This document shows, piece by piece, positions 53,301 through 59,032 of a DNA stretch of 64,000 bases. The notes beneath the pieces are model-generated. The model saw only the letters and a list, made by a program, of their open reading frames with translations, searched no databases and was not told where the DNA came from. The translations under genes were made by a program, and so were the position numbers. The stretch's first letter is position 1. Each line of letters opens with the position of its first letter. Location of the stretch: contig JAQFVV010006221.1 in NCBI GenBank assembly GCA_028023455.1, positions 4,941,011-5,005,010 on the forward strand, given 5' to 3'. This DNA is from Epiperipatus broadwayi. Taxonomy: Eukaryota > Onychophora > Udeonychophora > Euonychophora > Peripatidae.

Positions 53301-54404
53301 AGTATGATCATATCACCAGAGATGATAAAATATCCTACTTAATTAACTTTAATAATTATTTAGTTCAGTAAACAAATTACTTTATAAACCCATTACATAA
53401 TTGACAATGCAAACTTTTGGCTAAAGATGTAGGTTCATTATTGATCTTCTGGTCTTTCTATTGTTGATCTTTTAATCCTCAATCAACTTCTCCATCCTAA
53501 GTAATAAGTTCAGCATGGGGATACTATTTTGGAGTATTTATAAAGATTACTCCTGAATCTTTTAAAACTAACCTGCTACTCTGACAGATATAATATATAT
53601 ATATATATAATTTCTAAATAGCCTGCTGCAGAATCAACATCTCTTAAATAACCAGAGAAGAGCAGCAAAAAAGGCATTATTCACTATGCTTACCAATTGC
53701 CAGATAATAAGTTTCCATTTATGTTTTCCCTGCTAGAGTAAAAATAGTCAGGGATCCATTTACCAACCAAAATGGAATGATTTAGCTGGGTTAATTATAA
53801 GACAACTATCAAAAAAAAAAAAAATTCATAAACCTGTTTGTAATTATAAATTTTCAAATTTTAACTTGTCTAGATTTGAGCTCCAGGTTACATACATGAC
53901 AGGTAGATCATATATATATATATTAATACAGTGTGTGAGTGCATATATTTATGTGATGTAAATTAATTAGTAAATGGGAGACTTAATTTCAGTTGGAATA
54001 TAAGAAATAATACATCGTATCTCAACTCTTATAGCTATAATGTCCAGCTATTAGCTCATACATAACATCATGACTGATCAAAAGAGTTCTCCTTTTGCTT
54101 AGTACTAGTTTGGACAGGTTATTATTTTCATTCAGCCTGTAGAACTGTTTACAATTAGTTCATGCACATCAATAGACTTTGGCTGTAGATTTAACTTCAT
54201 ATATAAATAACTGATCCCATTTACTAATTCATATCTATATTAGCCATTAAAAATATTACATTTAAATATGTATGTGAATATAATTATAAATGTTTATTAA
54301 ATATTTACTAACCTTAAACAGTAGGAAAGAAATAACATTTGTGCAACAAATAGTGGGTAAGCAAAGCTTTCTCTAAGAGGTGGAGTCCATTGAACTCTAG
54401 TAGC
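5223..54404 (-). CDS. dpy-19: dpy-19-like C-mannosyltransferase, internal part of a spliced gene (7 exons seen)
   Basis: Seven minus-strand exons (54313-54404, 42176-42248, 34109-34186, 26646-26732, 26483-26560, 5409-5489, 5223-5324) have AG acceptors and GTAAG-type donors (GTTAG for the first), join in phase, and give about 197 residues. Landmarks of the family are seen: a TRVQWTPPLRESFAYPLF segment, FAQFAFLTQ, an LLFGNKML stretch, and LLLAKFTSYKDFHTQLYLCS followed by REFDF. DPY19 proteins are multi-pass ER enzymes of GT-C fold that transfer mannose from dolichol-phosphate-mannose to tryptophans of WxxW motifs in thrombospondin repeats; the visible exons are mostly hydrophobic, as expected. 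Start and stop codons were not found: the N-terminal part lies upstream of 64000, the C-terminal part downstream of 5223. About nine residues are missing between exons three and four. No frame break was seen in any exon, so the gene is probably active. Wording is closer to DPY19L1/L2 than L3/L4 (from memory). Confidence 0.9.
5409..5489 (-). CDS. dpy-19: dpy-19-like exon vi
   Basis: This 81-base phase 0-0 exon reads SIQAAILGMSTIVVKWFLSA and ends QDD, aligning with the IQGxxWxFGTVILKxLTSK...ADD part of DPY19L1. Acceptor ...atattttag, donor gtaagaaa. The intron separating it from exon v is 21 kb and contains the assembly gap. Confidence 0.88.
5553..6143 (-). pseudogene. Penelope-like element fragment, minus strand
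   Basis: Reading on the minus strand from 6143: a stretch like the end of a Penelope reverse transcriptase (SHKVAALRN, then YSNKFVKSIL), a damaged interval, then a GIY-YIG nuclease C-terminus (HTINFGDAKVVFFEKNEIKR followed by IKESLLLKIYDSEAINLF), a stop, and a 3' untranslated part down to 5553. Penelope-like elements combine this RT type with GIY-YIG. It mirrors the plus-strand fragment 6188-8560. Confidence 0.7.
6188..6484 (+). pseudogene. Penelope-like element, RT C-terminal part, plus strand
   Basis: The frame runs SHKVAALRN, then CYSDKFVKSIL, then IAWKRGITLNNLLNN. The basic WKRxxxLxxLL patch is typical of the link between RT and GIY-YIG in Penelope-like elements. It is interrupted at 6484 by the ~325-base array and resumes in the same frame at 8100-8110. 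Arms 5988-6140 and 6188-6330 form an inverted repeat with the other fragment. Confidence 0.7.
6485..8099 (+). repeat. Mobile array of ~325-base units, four forward and 1.4 inverted
   Basis: Units begin near 6490, 6815, 7113 and 7438 at a gcgcagtcgatattg motif; the third unit boundary is earlier because unit two lacks about 24 bases. At 7683 the orientation flips and about 1.4 units follow reversed. A 10-base repeat ttaaataata (6475-6484, 8100-8109) flanks the whole block, which sits inside the Penelope-like reading frame. No tRNA box or recognised ribozyme was seen in the unit. Confidence 0.85.
8100..8560 (+). pseudogene. Penelope-like element, GIY-YIG part and 3' region
   Basis: The frame opens TKEIFDRKTIPGIVLLPL and then YIYIGQSSLSSKERIM, where YIYIG occupies the place of the YIG motif; a stop follows after FYFIYP, then RIKESLLLKIYDSEAINLF. 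Sequence 8360-8560 mirrors 5553-5740 and is probably the element's 3' untranslated or pLTR part. Stops and a lost middle make this copy dead. Confidence 0.65.
9127..9431. repeat. Foldback element with CTGAAGAAG stem motifs
   Basis: Arms share attctttattacttttac, caatgcttttttacaac and the middle block tacaaatacatgaatac in inverted form. Each arm has CTGAAGAAGATTG...CAATCGAAA or a close variant (minus strand near 9195-9225, plus strand near 9340-9372). Confidence 0.8.
9868..10145 (-). mobile_element. Palindromic retroposon, copy 3
   Basis: Reversed relative to copy 1: the conserved 3' end is at 9868 (atcacatgatcacc on the plus strand) and the 5' end at about 10145. The centre is rearranged, with the hammerhead-like region cut short on both arms. 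No convincing flanking duplication was found. Confidence 0.75.
10701..11011 (+). mobile_element. Palindromic retroposon, copy 4 (TSD 12 bases)
   Basis: Both arms are present; the 12-base duplication gaagatatttgt flanks the element (10689-10700, 11012-11023). The core on the minus strand has ATTAAT where most copies have ACTAGT, which is again a self-complementary hexamer. Confidence 0.9.
11024..15073. other. AT-rich intron, nothing recognised
   Basis: Only homopolymers and an (aat)n run at 13846-13862. All open frames are short and of low complexity. Confidence 0.5.
15074..16221 (+). repeat. ~1.15 kb repeated segment, copy 1
   Basis: The segment starts at aaaagctaaaaagtaaattt and ends at gttgatttatgtcta; the same sequence recurs at 17120-18280. 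Positions 15330-15620 are richer in G+C than the flanks and include a hairpin around cttggataacatt...tgtccaag. No protein family was recognised in any frame. Confidence 0.85.
17120..18280 (+). repeat. ~1.15 kb repeated segment, copy 2, ending at the N gap
   Basis: Collinear with 15074-16221 but differing by many one- to five-base insertions and deletions rather than mostly substitutions. The last 43 bases before the gap match copy 1 exactly. The pattern is what an unpolished long-read gap fill produces. Confidence 0.85.
18281..18780. other. Assembly gap of exactly 500 N
   Basis: 500 consecutive N. The round number indicates a placeholder; true length unknown. It lies in the 21 kb intron between dpy-19-like exons v and vi. 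Confidence 1.
18781..23826. other. AT-rich intron, nothing recognised
   Basis: Simple repeats ((taa)n at 19755-19771, TA runs) and T/A-rich sequence. No element ends or splice-flanked exons were seen. Confidence 0.5.
23827..24000 (+). repeat. Three imperfect tandem repeats of 58-68 bases
   Basis: Each unit has gctaggttacag-(a/t)-(c/t)gattatg followed by gaccaa(c/t)gtg...catga; units start at 23827, 23894 and 23952. Somewhat richer in G+C than the flanks. Not a recognised element. Confidence 0.7.
24001..25268. other. AT-rich intron without identified element
   Basis: A hairpin ggcccacata/tatgtgtgtggcc lies near 24259-24293 with a gataaaaaggctatatatgg TATA-like stretch after it; otherwise plain sequence. 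A long open frame at 24713-25087 (plus) has no family resemblance. Confidence 0.4.
25269..25629. repeat. Foldback element with tRNA-like centre
   Basis: Arms of about 115 bases (25269-25383 and 25517-25629) are reverse complements with few mismatches. The centre (about 25377-25450) has a tRNA-like arrangement: ttagtat and atgctaat as acceptor-like strands and aggttcgattgcc as a B box. A CTGAAGAAGAGAG...CTCTC stem lies at about 25471-25500. Confidence 0.8.
25798..26340 (-). pseudogene. RTE-like non-LTR retrotransposon, RT C-terminal fragment
   Basis: An open stretch of 113 codons (25798-26139) begins MYGYETWTLSNRIKKRLKAF and contains WRRMEKISW, RNWIGHILRRN and LDDIRDGKTCMELKKWAR, the usual end of the endonuclease-reverse transcriptase proteins common in arthropods and molluscs. 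Upstream to 26340 the frame continues with stops and shifts. No endonuclease or RT core remains. It lies in an intron, same strand as the host gene, ending only about 140 bases short of exon v. Confidence 0.88.
26483..26560 (-). CDS. dpy-19: dpy-19-like exon v
   Basis: This 78-base phase 0-0 exon starts LAIAFNSWTLKYGPPILKFA and ends TW. It is separated from exon iv by an intron of only 85 bases. Acceptor ...ttttgcag, donor gtaagtat. It matches the family in position and length rather than in strong motifs. Confidence 0.82.
26646..26732 (-). CDS. dpy-19: dpy-19-like exon iv (LFGN segment)
   Basis: This 87-base phase 0-0 exon reads LGLILSVILLFGNKMLFTSI followed by FPACVLSSY, a hydrophobic segment matching the LMFGNSMLLTSYY region of DPY19L1. 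Acceptor ...atttgtag, donor gtaagcag. The junction with exon iii skips about nine residues that related proteins have (an LRKII-like stretch), so a short exon is probably missing between 26733 and 34108. Confidence 0.88.
28180..28403 (+). mobile_element. Palindromic retroposon, copy 5 (TSD 13 bases)
   Basis: The 5' arm runs from aaaacaggc to cctagatctt and is then joined to the 3' end agcataagaaatag...gtttagtggtc. The flanks taagtaaatagtt (28167-28179, 28404-28416) are identical. The 3' arm is deleted. Confidence 0.9.
28450..30110 (-). pseudogene. RTE-like non-LTR retrotransposon, heavily decayed
   Basis: On the minus strand near 30000-29690 broken frames read KNAVM, NYRSISLLSGLYNIFTKIII, DQINNEFN, DHINILRL and FGFVDYEK, matching the fingers and palm start of RT. 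Near 28560-28450 sequence resembles the element's C-terminal tail (related to 43028-43225). Between them lies a ~180-base tandem repeat. All frames have stops. Confidence 0.7.
28593..29100 (-). repeat. Tandem repeat, ~178-base unit, 2.8 copies
   Basis: Copies start at 28593, 28770 and about 28951 with cttttggga-type sequence and share ttctacaatatg and cacatattttattttcaaac. It lies within the decayed retrotransposon and appears to be an internal duplication of its 3' coding region. Confidence 0.75.
30736..31030 (+). mobile_element. Palindromic retroposon, copy 6 (TSD 9 bases)
   Basis: Arms of 30736-30795 and about 30925-30985 are reverse complements; the flanking duplication is tacaatgtt (30727-30735, 31031-31039). 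The sense hammerhead-like core at about 30825-30885 carries GGTATAAGCC instead of GGCCACAAGCC and CTGGTC instead of CTAGTC. Confidence 0.85.
31180..31330. repeat. Old interspersed repeat, related to 53620-53790
   Basis: ggcaatattcatcaaaatta then ccaattattgagtagtgagg matches ggcattattcactatgctta then ccaattgccagataataag at 53673. Only a loose similarity continues on each side. Confidence 0.45.
33108..33284. repeat. Young 177-base MITE-like palindrome
   Basis: Arms of about 83 bases around an attggagtaa loop are almost identical in reverse, including tttaggtttattaccttag and gcttgtggttaagacctg. Ends read taatattta / taaatatta. High arm identity suggests a recent or conserved palindrome; no coding capacity. 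Confidence 0.85.
33654..33994. repeat. Foldback element with CTGAAGAAGACTG motif
   Basis: Arms run from tatcttattaaataatcac inward to aaccaaaactt and return in reverse at aagttttggtt. Both arms carry gatctgaagaagactg followed by a matching cagt(c/t) strand. A TA-repeat lies in the loop. Confidence 0.85.
34109..34186 (-). CDS. dpy-19: dpy-19-like exon iii (FAQF segment)
   Basis: This 78-base exon is in phase 0 at both ends and starts FAQFAFLTQVFCLHGLYLLQ. It follows directly on the WQ of exon ii, as in the family's WQFAQF motif. Acceptor ...atattttag, donor gtaagaag. A 7.4 kb intron follows. Confidence 0.9.
35001..35172 (-). mobile_element. Palindromic retroposon, diverged short copy 7
   Basis: A 3' end like the others (tcacatgacc on the plus strand) is followed by two short arms with the aggcaaaac and gtagcaacactcaatgc signature and its reverse. 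The centre is gone. Flanks aacaattatttta and aaacaatatttta are similar but not identical. Confidence 0.65.
35905..36140 (-). pseudogene. Small RTE-like 3' fragment
   Basis: catcatcatcaatagtactc followed by a gtcaggtcaagagagcaatc block matches the downstream end of the fragment at 25740-25800, and the following bases resemble its C-terminal coding region. Very decayed. Confidence 0.5.
37112..37290 (+). mobile_element. Palindromic retroposon, 5'-truncated copy 8 (3' arm only)
   Basis: The sequence starts inside the hammerhead-like region (ataagccagaaactaatc) and runs through the 3' arm to gatcatgtgat. No 5' arm exists, as expected from incomplete reverse transcription. An A-rich stretch precedes it; no flanking duplication was recognised. 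Confidence 0.8.
37571..37656 (+). mobile_element. tRNA-Gly-like SINE head with tail
   Basis: Positions 37571-37642 fold as a tRNA: GCGTTGG and CCGACGC acceptor strands, AGAGATTAGCAT D-arm, anticodon arm around GCTGCTTTCCAAGCAG (anticodon TCC, glycine), T-arm GGGTTCGCTTTCC. The 3' sequence ctttgacatatgagaaaaat is shared with the copies at 59033 and 3972, so it is a short SINE rather than a single-copy tRNA gene, although a functional gene cannot be excluded. Confidence 0.7.
38795..39083. repeat. Foldback inside the TA-flanked transposon
   Basis: ttttagacagaaaaaaatta (from 38834) returns reversed at about 38920-38935 and again at 39025-39050, and outer arms with tacacatacatacatg / catgtatatatgtgta close the structure. 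Confidence 0.7.
39170..39740 (+). repeat. T-rich region with three ~150-base degenerate repeats and G tracts
   Basis: Units near 39290, 39437 and 39594 share a ttaaaa-tagaatcgacactt-like start and an acagacgtcttttttt block. Two pure G runs (from 39364 and 39641) are striking in such AT-rich DNA and could form G-quadruplexes. Not coding. Confidence 0.6.
40404..40573 (+). other. Three consecutive GC-rich hairpins
   Basis: Hairpin one: tagacgtagggttag with ctaaccactacatcta, inner CTGCGGC/GCCGCAG (40404-40461). Hairpin two: AGCGGCTAATACGA with TCGTGTATTAG...GCCGCT (40475-40530). Hairpin three: GCGGT...CTGTGT/ACACAG...ACCGC (40533-40573). The density of structure and CpG contrasts with the surroundings. 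Could be a structured RNA, a cruciform or transposon end; function unknown. Confidence 0.6.
42176..42248 (-). CDS. dpy-19: dpy-19-like exon ii
   Basis: This 73-base exon completes the split arginine codon of exon i and reads LKSLKERHVMSLAILNMLFM then ICWQ, ending in phase 0. Acceptor ...tatttttag, donor gtaagatt. It corresponds to the family's cytosolic linker plus a transmembrane segment ending in P/CWQ. The 12.1 kb intron before it carries most of the CR1-like fragments and several palindromic retroposons. Confidence 0.88.
42383..42497. repeat. Short foldback element
   Basis: taattataggggatttgaac at the left returns as the reverse complement at the right, with arms of about 47 bases (also acagactttcaaactccc). 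A single related arm occurs at about 55935-55995 (cttgaaagtctgtgttcaaa then tccc). Confidence 0.75.
43028..43225 (-). pseudogene. RTE-like 3' end with CAT-repeat tail
   Basis: After a (cat)n run, the minus strand reads RDHM, MK, GVMWRREAKDRKSWTEL-type sequence in broken frames, the familiar end of endonuclease-RT proteins. The microsatellite tail is typical of this retroelement group. It continues into a small hairpin at about 43230-43262. Confidence 0.6.
44651..44800 (-). pseudogene. CR1/L2-like element, 3' terminal fragment (inverted)
   Basis: Reverse complement of the end of the elements at 46930-47080 and 47930-48060, including the agtggctaacaggtttatct and cctggctctgtataaggaga blocks and a pentamer tail (catcacatcacat). 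Joined at 44801 to a palindromic retroposon. Confidence 0.75.
44801..45564 (-). mobile_element. Palindromic retroposon, long composite copy 9
   Basis: Order on the plus strand: arm (44801-44990), a unique segment of about 200 bases (44990-45200), the conserved end atgacatgatcacc, then another arm and its reverse (45240-45564). The same unique segment occurs reversed at 51690-51890 and in part at 54715-54835, so it is a real internal module. The copy abuts CR1-like sequence on both sides and is the most diverged of the family. Confidence 0.75.
45566..47085 (+). pseudogene. CR1/L2-like non-LTR retrotransposon, RT to 3' end
   Basis: Frames read FAKAYDRVNRKRL, then LVDLIKRLYENNYYTYQLG, GLRQRCPMTPILFLLYLREM, then GVDDVFLCTEKGEDMEVMLR and GKEIGIKFSEEKTK, i.e. 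RT palm motifs with the catalytic block altered to GVDD. Downstream come GRHALDAAVWTAKEAI and a C-x2-C-x9-C-type knuckle near 46717-46765. Stops and frameshifts throughout. Its 5' end is cut by the palindromic retroposon; the endonuclease domain is absent. CR1/L2 placement is by style of motifs. Confidence 0.8.
47093..48060 (+). pseudogene. Second CR1/L2-like 3' half in tandem
   Basis: Starts with tgttttcatataata as in the first copy at about 46145 and follows it collinearly (GRHALDADVWMAKEV, the knuckle near 47735-47790, LWKWDCAG) to the same tail, gcattgcattgcatac. Differs by many substitutions and small indels, so it is an old tandem arrangement. Confidence 0.78.
48061..50221. other. AT-rich intron, nothing recognised
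   Basis: Between the CR1-like tail and the 38-base insertion: homopolymers and short TA repeats only. Confidence 0.5.
50237..50274 (+). mobile_element. 38-base 3'-end insertion of the palindromic retroposon (TSD 15 bases)
   Basis: Only the last 38 bases of the family (gcataaagaatggtgatcat then gtgatgtttgatgg) lie between perfect 15-base repeats ttattctatttttat (50222-50236, 50275-50289). This extreme 5' truncation fixes the family's 3' end and points to target-primed reverse transcription. Confidence 0.88.
51288..52083 (-). mobile_element. Palindromic retroposon, full composite copy (TSD 13 bases)
   Basis: About 796 bases lie between identical gaattcatacaga repeats (51275-51287, 52084-52096). 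The plus strand holds a complete palindrome with arms reaching from about 51288 to 51670, then the ~200-base unique segment, then one more arm (about 51895-52083). It equals the arrangement at 44801-45564 in reverse, so this composite is probably an original form and the shorter copies are deletions. Confidence 0.88.
52097..53619. other. AT-rich intron, nothing recognised
   Basis: TA repeats at 52561-52575, 52732-52742 and 53590-53608; no element ends or exons. Confidence 0.5.
54313..54404 (-). CDS. dpy-19: dpy-19-like exon i (TRVQWTPPLRESF loop)
   Basis: This 92-base exon encodes thirty residues beginning ATRVQWTPPLRESFAYPLFV plus two bases of the next codon. The acceptor reads ...catttag and the donor gttagta. 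The TRVxWTPPLRESF segment is one of the most recognisable motifs of the DPY19 family. It begins in phase 0, so the preceding exon should end in the FFFNHGE-like segment; nothing of that kind was seen between 54405 and 64000. Confidence 0.92.
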
Positions 54405-54672
54405 CTAAATGTATATATAATTCACTTAAATCAAATTATGTAAAAGTATCAAAACATCTTATATTATTCTACATAATAATATTGAAATGTTAAAAAATTA
54501 TCTAATTAATAGCTTATTATGCAATATTAAATTCAAATAATCCTTTCAAAGGCTATGCTATATAAAGATAAAATAATTTAACAAAAACTAAGAATTTGAT
54601 AATGATAACATCTGCATCCCTCTTTGTGGTTTGGCACGGTTGGTAGAGCATCAGACTTGGCATTGGGATGTT

Positions 54673-55063
54673 ATTAAAACAGGCAAAACTCTCCATTCAC
54701 TAGTGCCATTTAGTGCAAGCTAATGAGCTTAGATTGAAAATATTATTGTGATTTCAATTTTATTTTCGTAGTTTTGTAGTTAAGTAGAGATAGAAGATGG
54801 CTGTTGGAGATTTGCATTAGATCCTAATATCTAGGTACAGTGCTCTCAGGTCCAAGGCTCCTCACTGATGAAGGTCACAAGCCAGAAACTAGTCTGGGGA
54901 TGTTGGATGAGTAGGCACTAGATAGGGATTTTATGCACAAGCCTTCTGGCATCTATTGATTACTCTGGCTTGCACTGAGTGGCACTACTGCATGGAGAGT
55001 TTTGCCTGTTTTAATAACAGTTATGAGCAAACATAAGAAATGGTGATCATGTGATGTTTAGTG
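54673..55063 (+). mobile_element. Palindromic retroposon inserted in a tRNA-type SINE (TSD 11 bases)
   Basis: A short 5' arm (54673-54720), part of the unique segment (54721-54835) and a complete 3' arm (54836-55063) are flanked by attgggatgtt (54662-54672, 55064-55074). The sense hammerhead-like core is intact at 54850-54908. The target is the anticodon-arm region of an older SINE, giving a relative age. Confidence 0.9.
54850..54908 (+). ncRNA. Hammerhead-like self-cleaving ribozyme core (candidate)
   Basis: The order is: helix I strand GTCCAAGGCTCCTCA, core CTGATGA, a GGT/GCC stem with a CACAA loop, GAAA, the self-complementary ACTAGT, then C as the expected cleavage base, then TGGGGATGTTGGAT. 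The last strand pairs with the first in two blocks separated by a small internal loop, the layout of type I hammerheads. Helix III is only the palindrome ACTAGT, which in known minimal hammerheads works as a dimer. Against it: A opposes A where G10.1-C11.1 is normally required. Function is inferred. Confidence 0.4.
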
Positions 55064-55649
55064 ATTGGGATGTTCTAGGATCTATTCTGCTGCACGAACT
55101 TCTTATGAAATCTGATTGGTAGTGTCCAACTTGGAATTGGATGGTCCCAGAATTGATTCTGGCACTCACAGGTCTGGAACCCAAACTTTTGATAAAATCC
55201 TGAGTCAGAAAGCCATATGGATTCTTTTTATTGCAGTATTCAATTAGATATCTTCAATAATATCTTCATATTTTGAATTTTGGCAAAATATTTTAAATTT
55301 CTACCTATATTTTTAACTTAATAATAGACTTCTTAATGTATTCTTACATTAACATTCATATGAAGCCGAATATTTTTGGAACAAAATAATTATTAATTGT
55401 TCTATATTATGACCTTCATACAACTTTATACAGACAAGAAAATATCCAATAACCAAATACTCAAAGAAAATTACATAACTCAGAAATTAAACAAACTGCT
55501 AGGGACTTACGTCTGTATCAGAAAATAACAGAAATTTACTTTATATTTAATAGCAATTAAAAAAATAATATTAATTTCTATCTATAACATGGTAATATAA
55601 TATTAAAAAAAAAAAAATATGTGTCACTTTATAATTCTATTTTTTACTA

Positions 55650-55940
55650 TGAGGGATCAGAGTGATTTAATCTCAACATTGGCATCAACAAGGGCTTTGA
55701 ACATCATCAGATTTTCAATGATATGGATAGCTGAAGAGTTGGAGGGTGGAATAAATTGAAGCCTGTCCAGTGAAGTAAGATTTACTATCTTAATATAAAC
55801 TGAACACTGATTATATGTGTGTATGAAAGATGATGATCTGGACCAAATGATGAGTTCTGGTTCAGCATGAAATATATATATTTAAAATCATTTATCTCTT
55901 TCACATGTGGTCATGTGTATCAGTTATATAAAATGGAGTA
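55650..55940. repeat. Old interspersed repeat, inverted relative of 4790-4930
   Basis: gatctggaccaaatgatgag then ttctggttcagc is the reverse complement of the block at about 4860-4895, and the flanking atcatttatct is shared. The foldback arm at 55935-55995 follows directly. Confidence 0.5.
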
Positions 55941-56929
55941 AATAGCTGAAAGGAACTTGAAAGTCTGTGTTCAAATCCCTCTAATTACATTAAAAATTTA
56001 ATTTTTAAATATTATAGTATGGAGTCAATAATTGTTATAATTCAGACAACATATATAAAAGGTTCTAAAGAGATTTATAATAGTAGTCCAAAAGTAATAT
56101 TTTTCAAAAAGAAGATATAAAAGTTATCAAGATAAAAGTCATATATGAGACATTTGAAATGAGTTAAATTTGAAATTAAACATAATTAAAAATGAGTGTT
56201 TAAGCAAAGTAAAATAATATAAATAGTAAAATTAATATAAAAATCAAATTTAAATTAATTAAATTTTTATAATTATTTTAATGTATACTTTAGTATGTAT
56301 TGAGCTGGATAATATCCATCTCAAAAGTCGCTTCACCAAAAATAAAACTAATTTTTGGTTTTATTAAATTTTTAACAAGAAAGTGTTTGAAAGTTTGTTT
56401 ATAAGAGTACGTGTTTTAACACACATACTCGCTTATGTTTAAAAAAAAAAAGTCATTTTATCTGTTTTGTTATAAAATTGATTTCTAAAATAGTTTCTTT
56501 TACTGCTTGTTTTTATTTTTTTTTATCAAATTAATTAAAGGCTGACAAACTTTCAATTGCATTATTGTTTGTTTATAATTTATCTTAACTAAGCTGAGAC
56601 TTGTTTTTAAATATTTTTGAATTAATTATGAATAAGATTAAGCCTGGGGAGAATTTTTAATTAGGATTAAAACTGAGATAAAGTTGCCCTGTTGAAAAAA
56701 ATCACTAATTAAAAAAAAAAAAAAGTTTTTGGAAAGATAAGAGTTCTTATAAATAGATATTGGATTGCGGGCTGATTATTCACCAGCTATTACTGTTGAG
56801 GATACTACTTGTTAGTGTTTCTGCAACTTGTAGTACACCAATTTTATTGCTGTGCTGCTATAATTTCTTCAATGCTAACTATATGCAAGGAAAAACTGCT
56901 TCAATAGTATTTTCGCCATGACGGGCTAG

Positions 56930-57110
56930 GCCAACTGAAAGACGGATCCCGGAGCCAAATTGTCCTGCAAAATCATATCATAAGAATTCAAATCAGAACT
57001 GTTCCCTAACAATGCCTTCTGCCTTCACATAGAAAATAAAACCTAACCTTCACCGGAGTTCCCCGTGGAATGAACTATATAAGCCGTGCTGGAAGACATC
57101 AGCTAATTGT
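56930..57110. other. GC-richer block of unknown nature
   Basis: Contains gacggatcccggagccaaat and accggagttccccgtgg, and on the plus strand a TATATAAGCC box at 57077. On the minus strand a possible exon starts after tgattttgcag and another ends at ggtgaag before gttagg. None matches DPY19 sequence. Confidence 0.3.
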
Positions 57111-58198
57111 AAATGTATACCTCGAAGTAATCTGTTTCCTTTATTCTTGCCAGAGCAAAATTTTAAGTCTCAGCTTAATCTTAAAAGAACATACTTTATT
57201 ATATCATGGGTTTATTAAATTTAAAAGATTTAGAACATGTATTGTTTACTTTTCGTTGTATTTTATAGTGTGTCTTGGACTCTTAGTTTTAAGATTCCAA
57301 GTTTGCTTTCAATTTTGTTTATTAGAGAGTGTATTATGAGACTATATCTTATATGCTTTTCCTGCCTTTTGTCTTATTATTAACTATTTCTAAATCCTTT
57401 AGCAGTTTTTTTTTTTTGTAATTTTAATTTGCTCACCTGTACTTATTTTATTGTCCAATAATTGATTTAAATTACTGTGTTTGCGCTTTTTGCAAACTGC
57501 AAAATCTTTTGGCTGACAGTTTATTGCGTTTATTTTTCTGATTTTCCGTAGTTGGAGATTTTGTTTCTTCTTTTCTAGATTACGTAAGATCGTAATCATA
57601 TTTTTCTTTTGTCTTGCATGTGAAATCGAAATCAAATTGCTTTAAATATAGTATATCAAAGGGCTGTCCTATTGGCAATATGACGTTCTTGTCTCGATGC
57701 ATTACTCCAGGCAAGAAATGTTCACTGGTGTCATTTCGTCAGTTTCTACAAGATCATATATTTTTCATATATTTCTGAATCCGGAAATTAGAATTGTTGT
57801 TCTTTGTAATTTTATAAATCGCCAGCAGGAAGATAATACTAATCCCCTTTATAAATTATAGATGAACGAATGTTTCTACTAAAACATTTAATATTTTAAT
57901 AGTTTCATCGCATATACACTCTCTGATAAAATAACTTACAAAAATCTAGGTCAACGTTTATATTTTGTTAGCTAGAATTATTTAACCTTTTATCTTTTGC
58001 TTTAAATCTATACATTAAACTTTATATTACTGTTAATAAAACTTTCAAATTGTTTAAGCTTAATTTGGTTGATGTTTGTCTTAGTACTTTTATTTCTCAA
58101 TTGTCAGAACAATATTTAAGGTTTCTTGCTCCTCCCTGAATTAGTTGGCACAAACCATCATACTCATCTACCTTTGATCACGGTAAGTAAATTTTCCA

Positions 58199-58240
58199 TG
58201 TGATGTGATGTAGTGTGGCTTCTCCTTAAACGATATGCAG
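58199..58240 (-). pseudogene. CR1/L2-like 3' tail fragment, ~40 bases
   Basis: atgtgatgtgatgtagtgtg followed by gcttctccttaaa is the reverse complement of the 3' end seen at 44651-44690. An extreme 5' truncation. Confidence 0.6.
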
Positions 58241-59032
58241 TGATTTGGTGGCGCCCTCTGTGATCAGATGGATTGAGTGACCGTTACAGTATAAATAAAT
58301 TGTTTCGTATGTATAATAATATTTTTATAATAACGATACTTATATATATTGTATATCATAGCTCTGAAGAAAACAGTTGAAACCGTCAGCCACTTTGGAA
58401 GATTACATAAAATAAAATATTGTATTGTACTGAGAGGAGTGTTGGCATTGTTTTTCTATATTAGTATTAATTAATTTTACAAATAAATTAATAATCTAAC
58501 AAGTTTGTCTCACAAATACAATGATTATAGTTATAGACACTGTGTTAGTTATACTCTGATTTACTTAGATTCAATCTTAAATTTTGAAGATGATAGTATT
58601 TTGATGACTACAGAAGCTAATGTTATGGCTGAATGGCTTATATTTTTCAATAATCTTAAAAACCAAAAAATAGTAGTTTAAAAATAGAATTCTCTCTAGT
58701 AAGACAAGTCAAATTAGCCCTATTAAAATTCTACAAAAAAATATCTACAAATTTAATTTATCGCTATATGTATTTTAGTAGCCACTTTATCCAAAGAATT
58801 AAAAGATCTAGTATAAAAAAAATCAACTAATTATTGATTTTAGATAATGACCAATTATACATATTAAATTACACATTTAGTATTACACAACAAATAAATT
58901 ACTATTAGAATAATGAATATATGTTTGCTATTATTAACATCTTCATTTCTTCTTGGATCAAACCAGAATTCAGGAATTAAGCAATACATTAGACCAAATA
59001 TTAAATTTGAATAAAATCTTAATATTATAGAA

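Larger units (their letters stand above)
54634..55215 (+). mobile_element. Older tRNA-derived SINE split by a retroposon
   Basis: The head ggcacggttggtagagcatc is a clear A-box region; after removing the insertion at 54673-55063 and one target copy, the sequence continues ctaggatctattctg as a degraded B box. A non-tRNA body with repeats of the form gattggtagtgtcc / ggaattggatggtcccag follows to about 55215. Confidence 0.6.
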
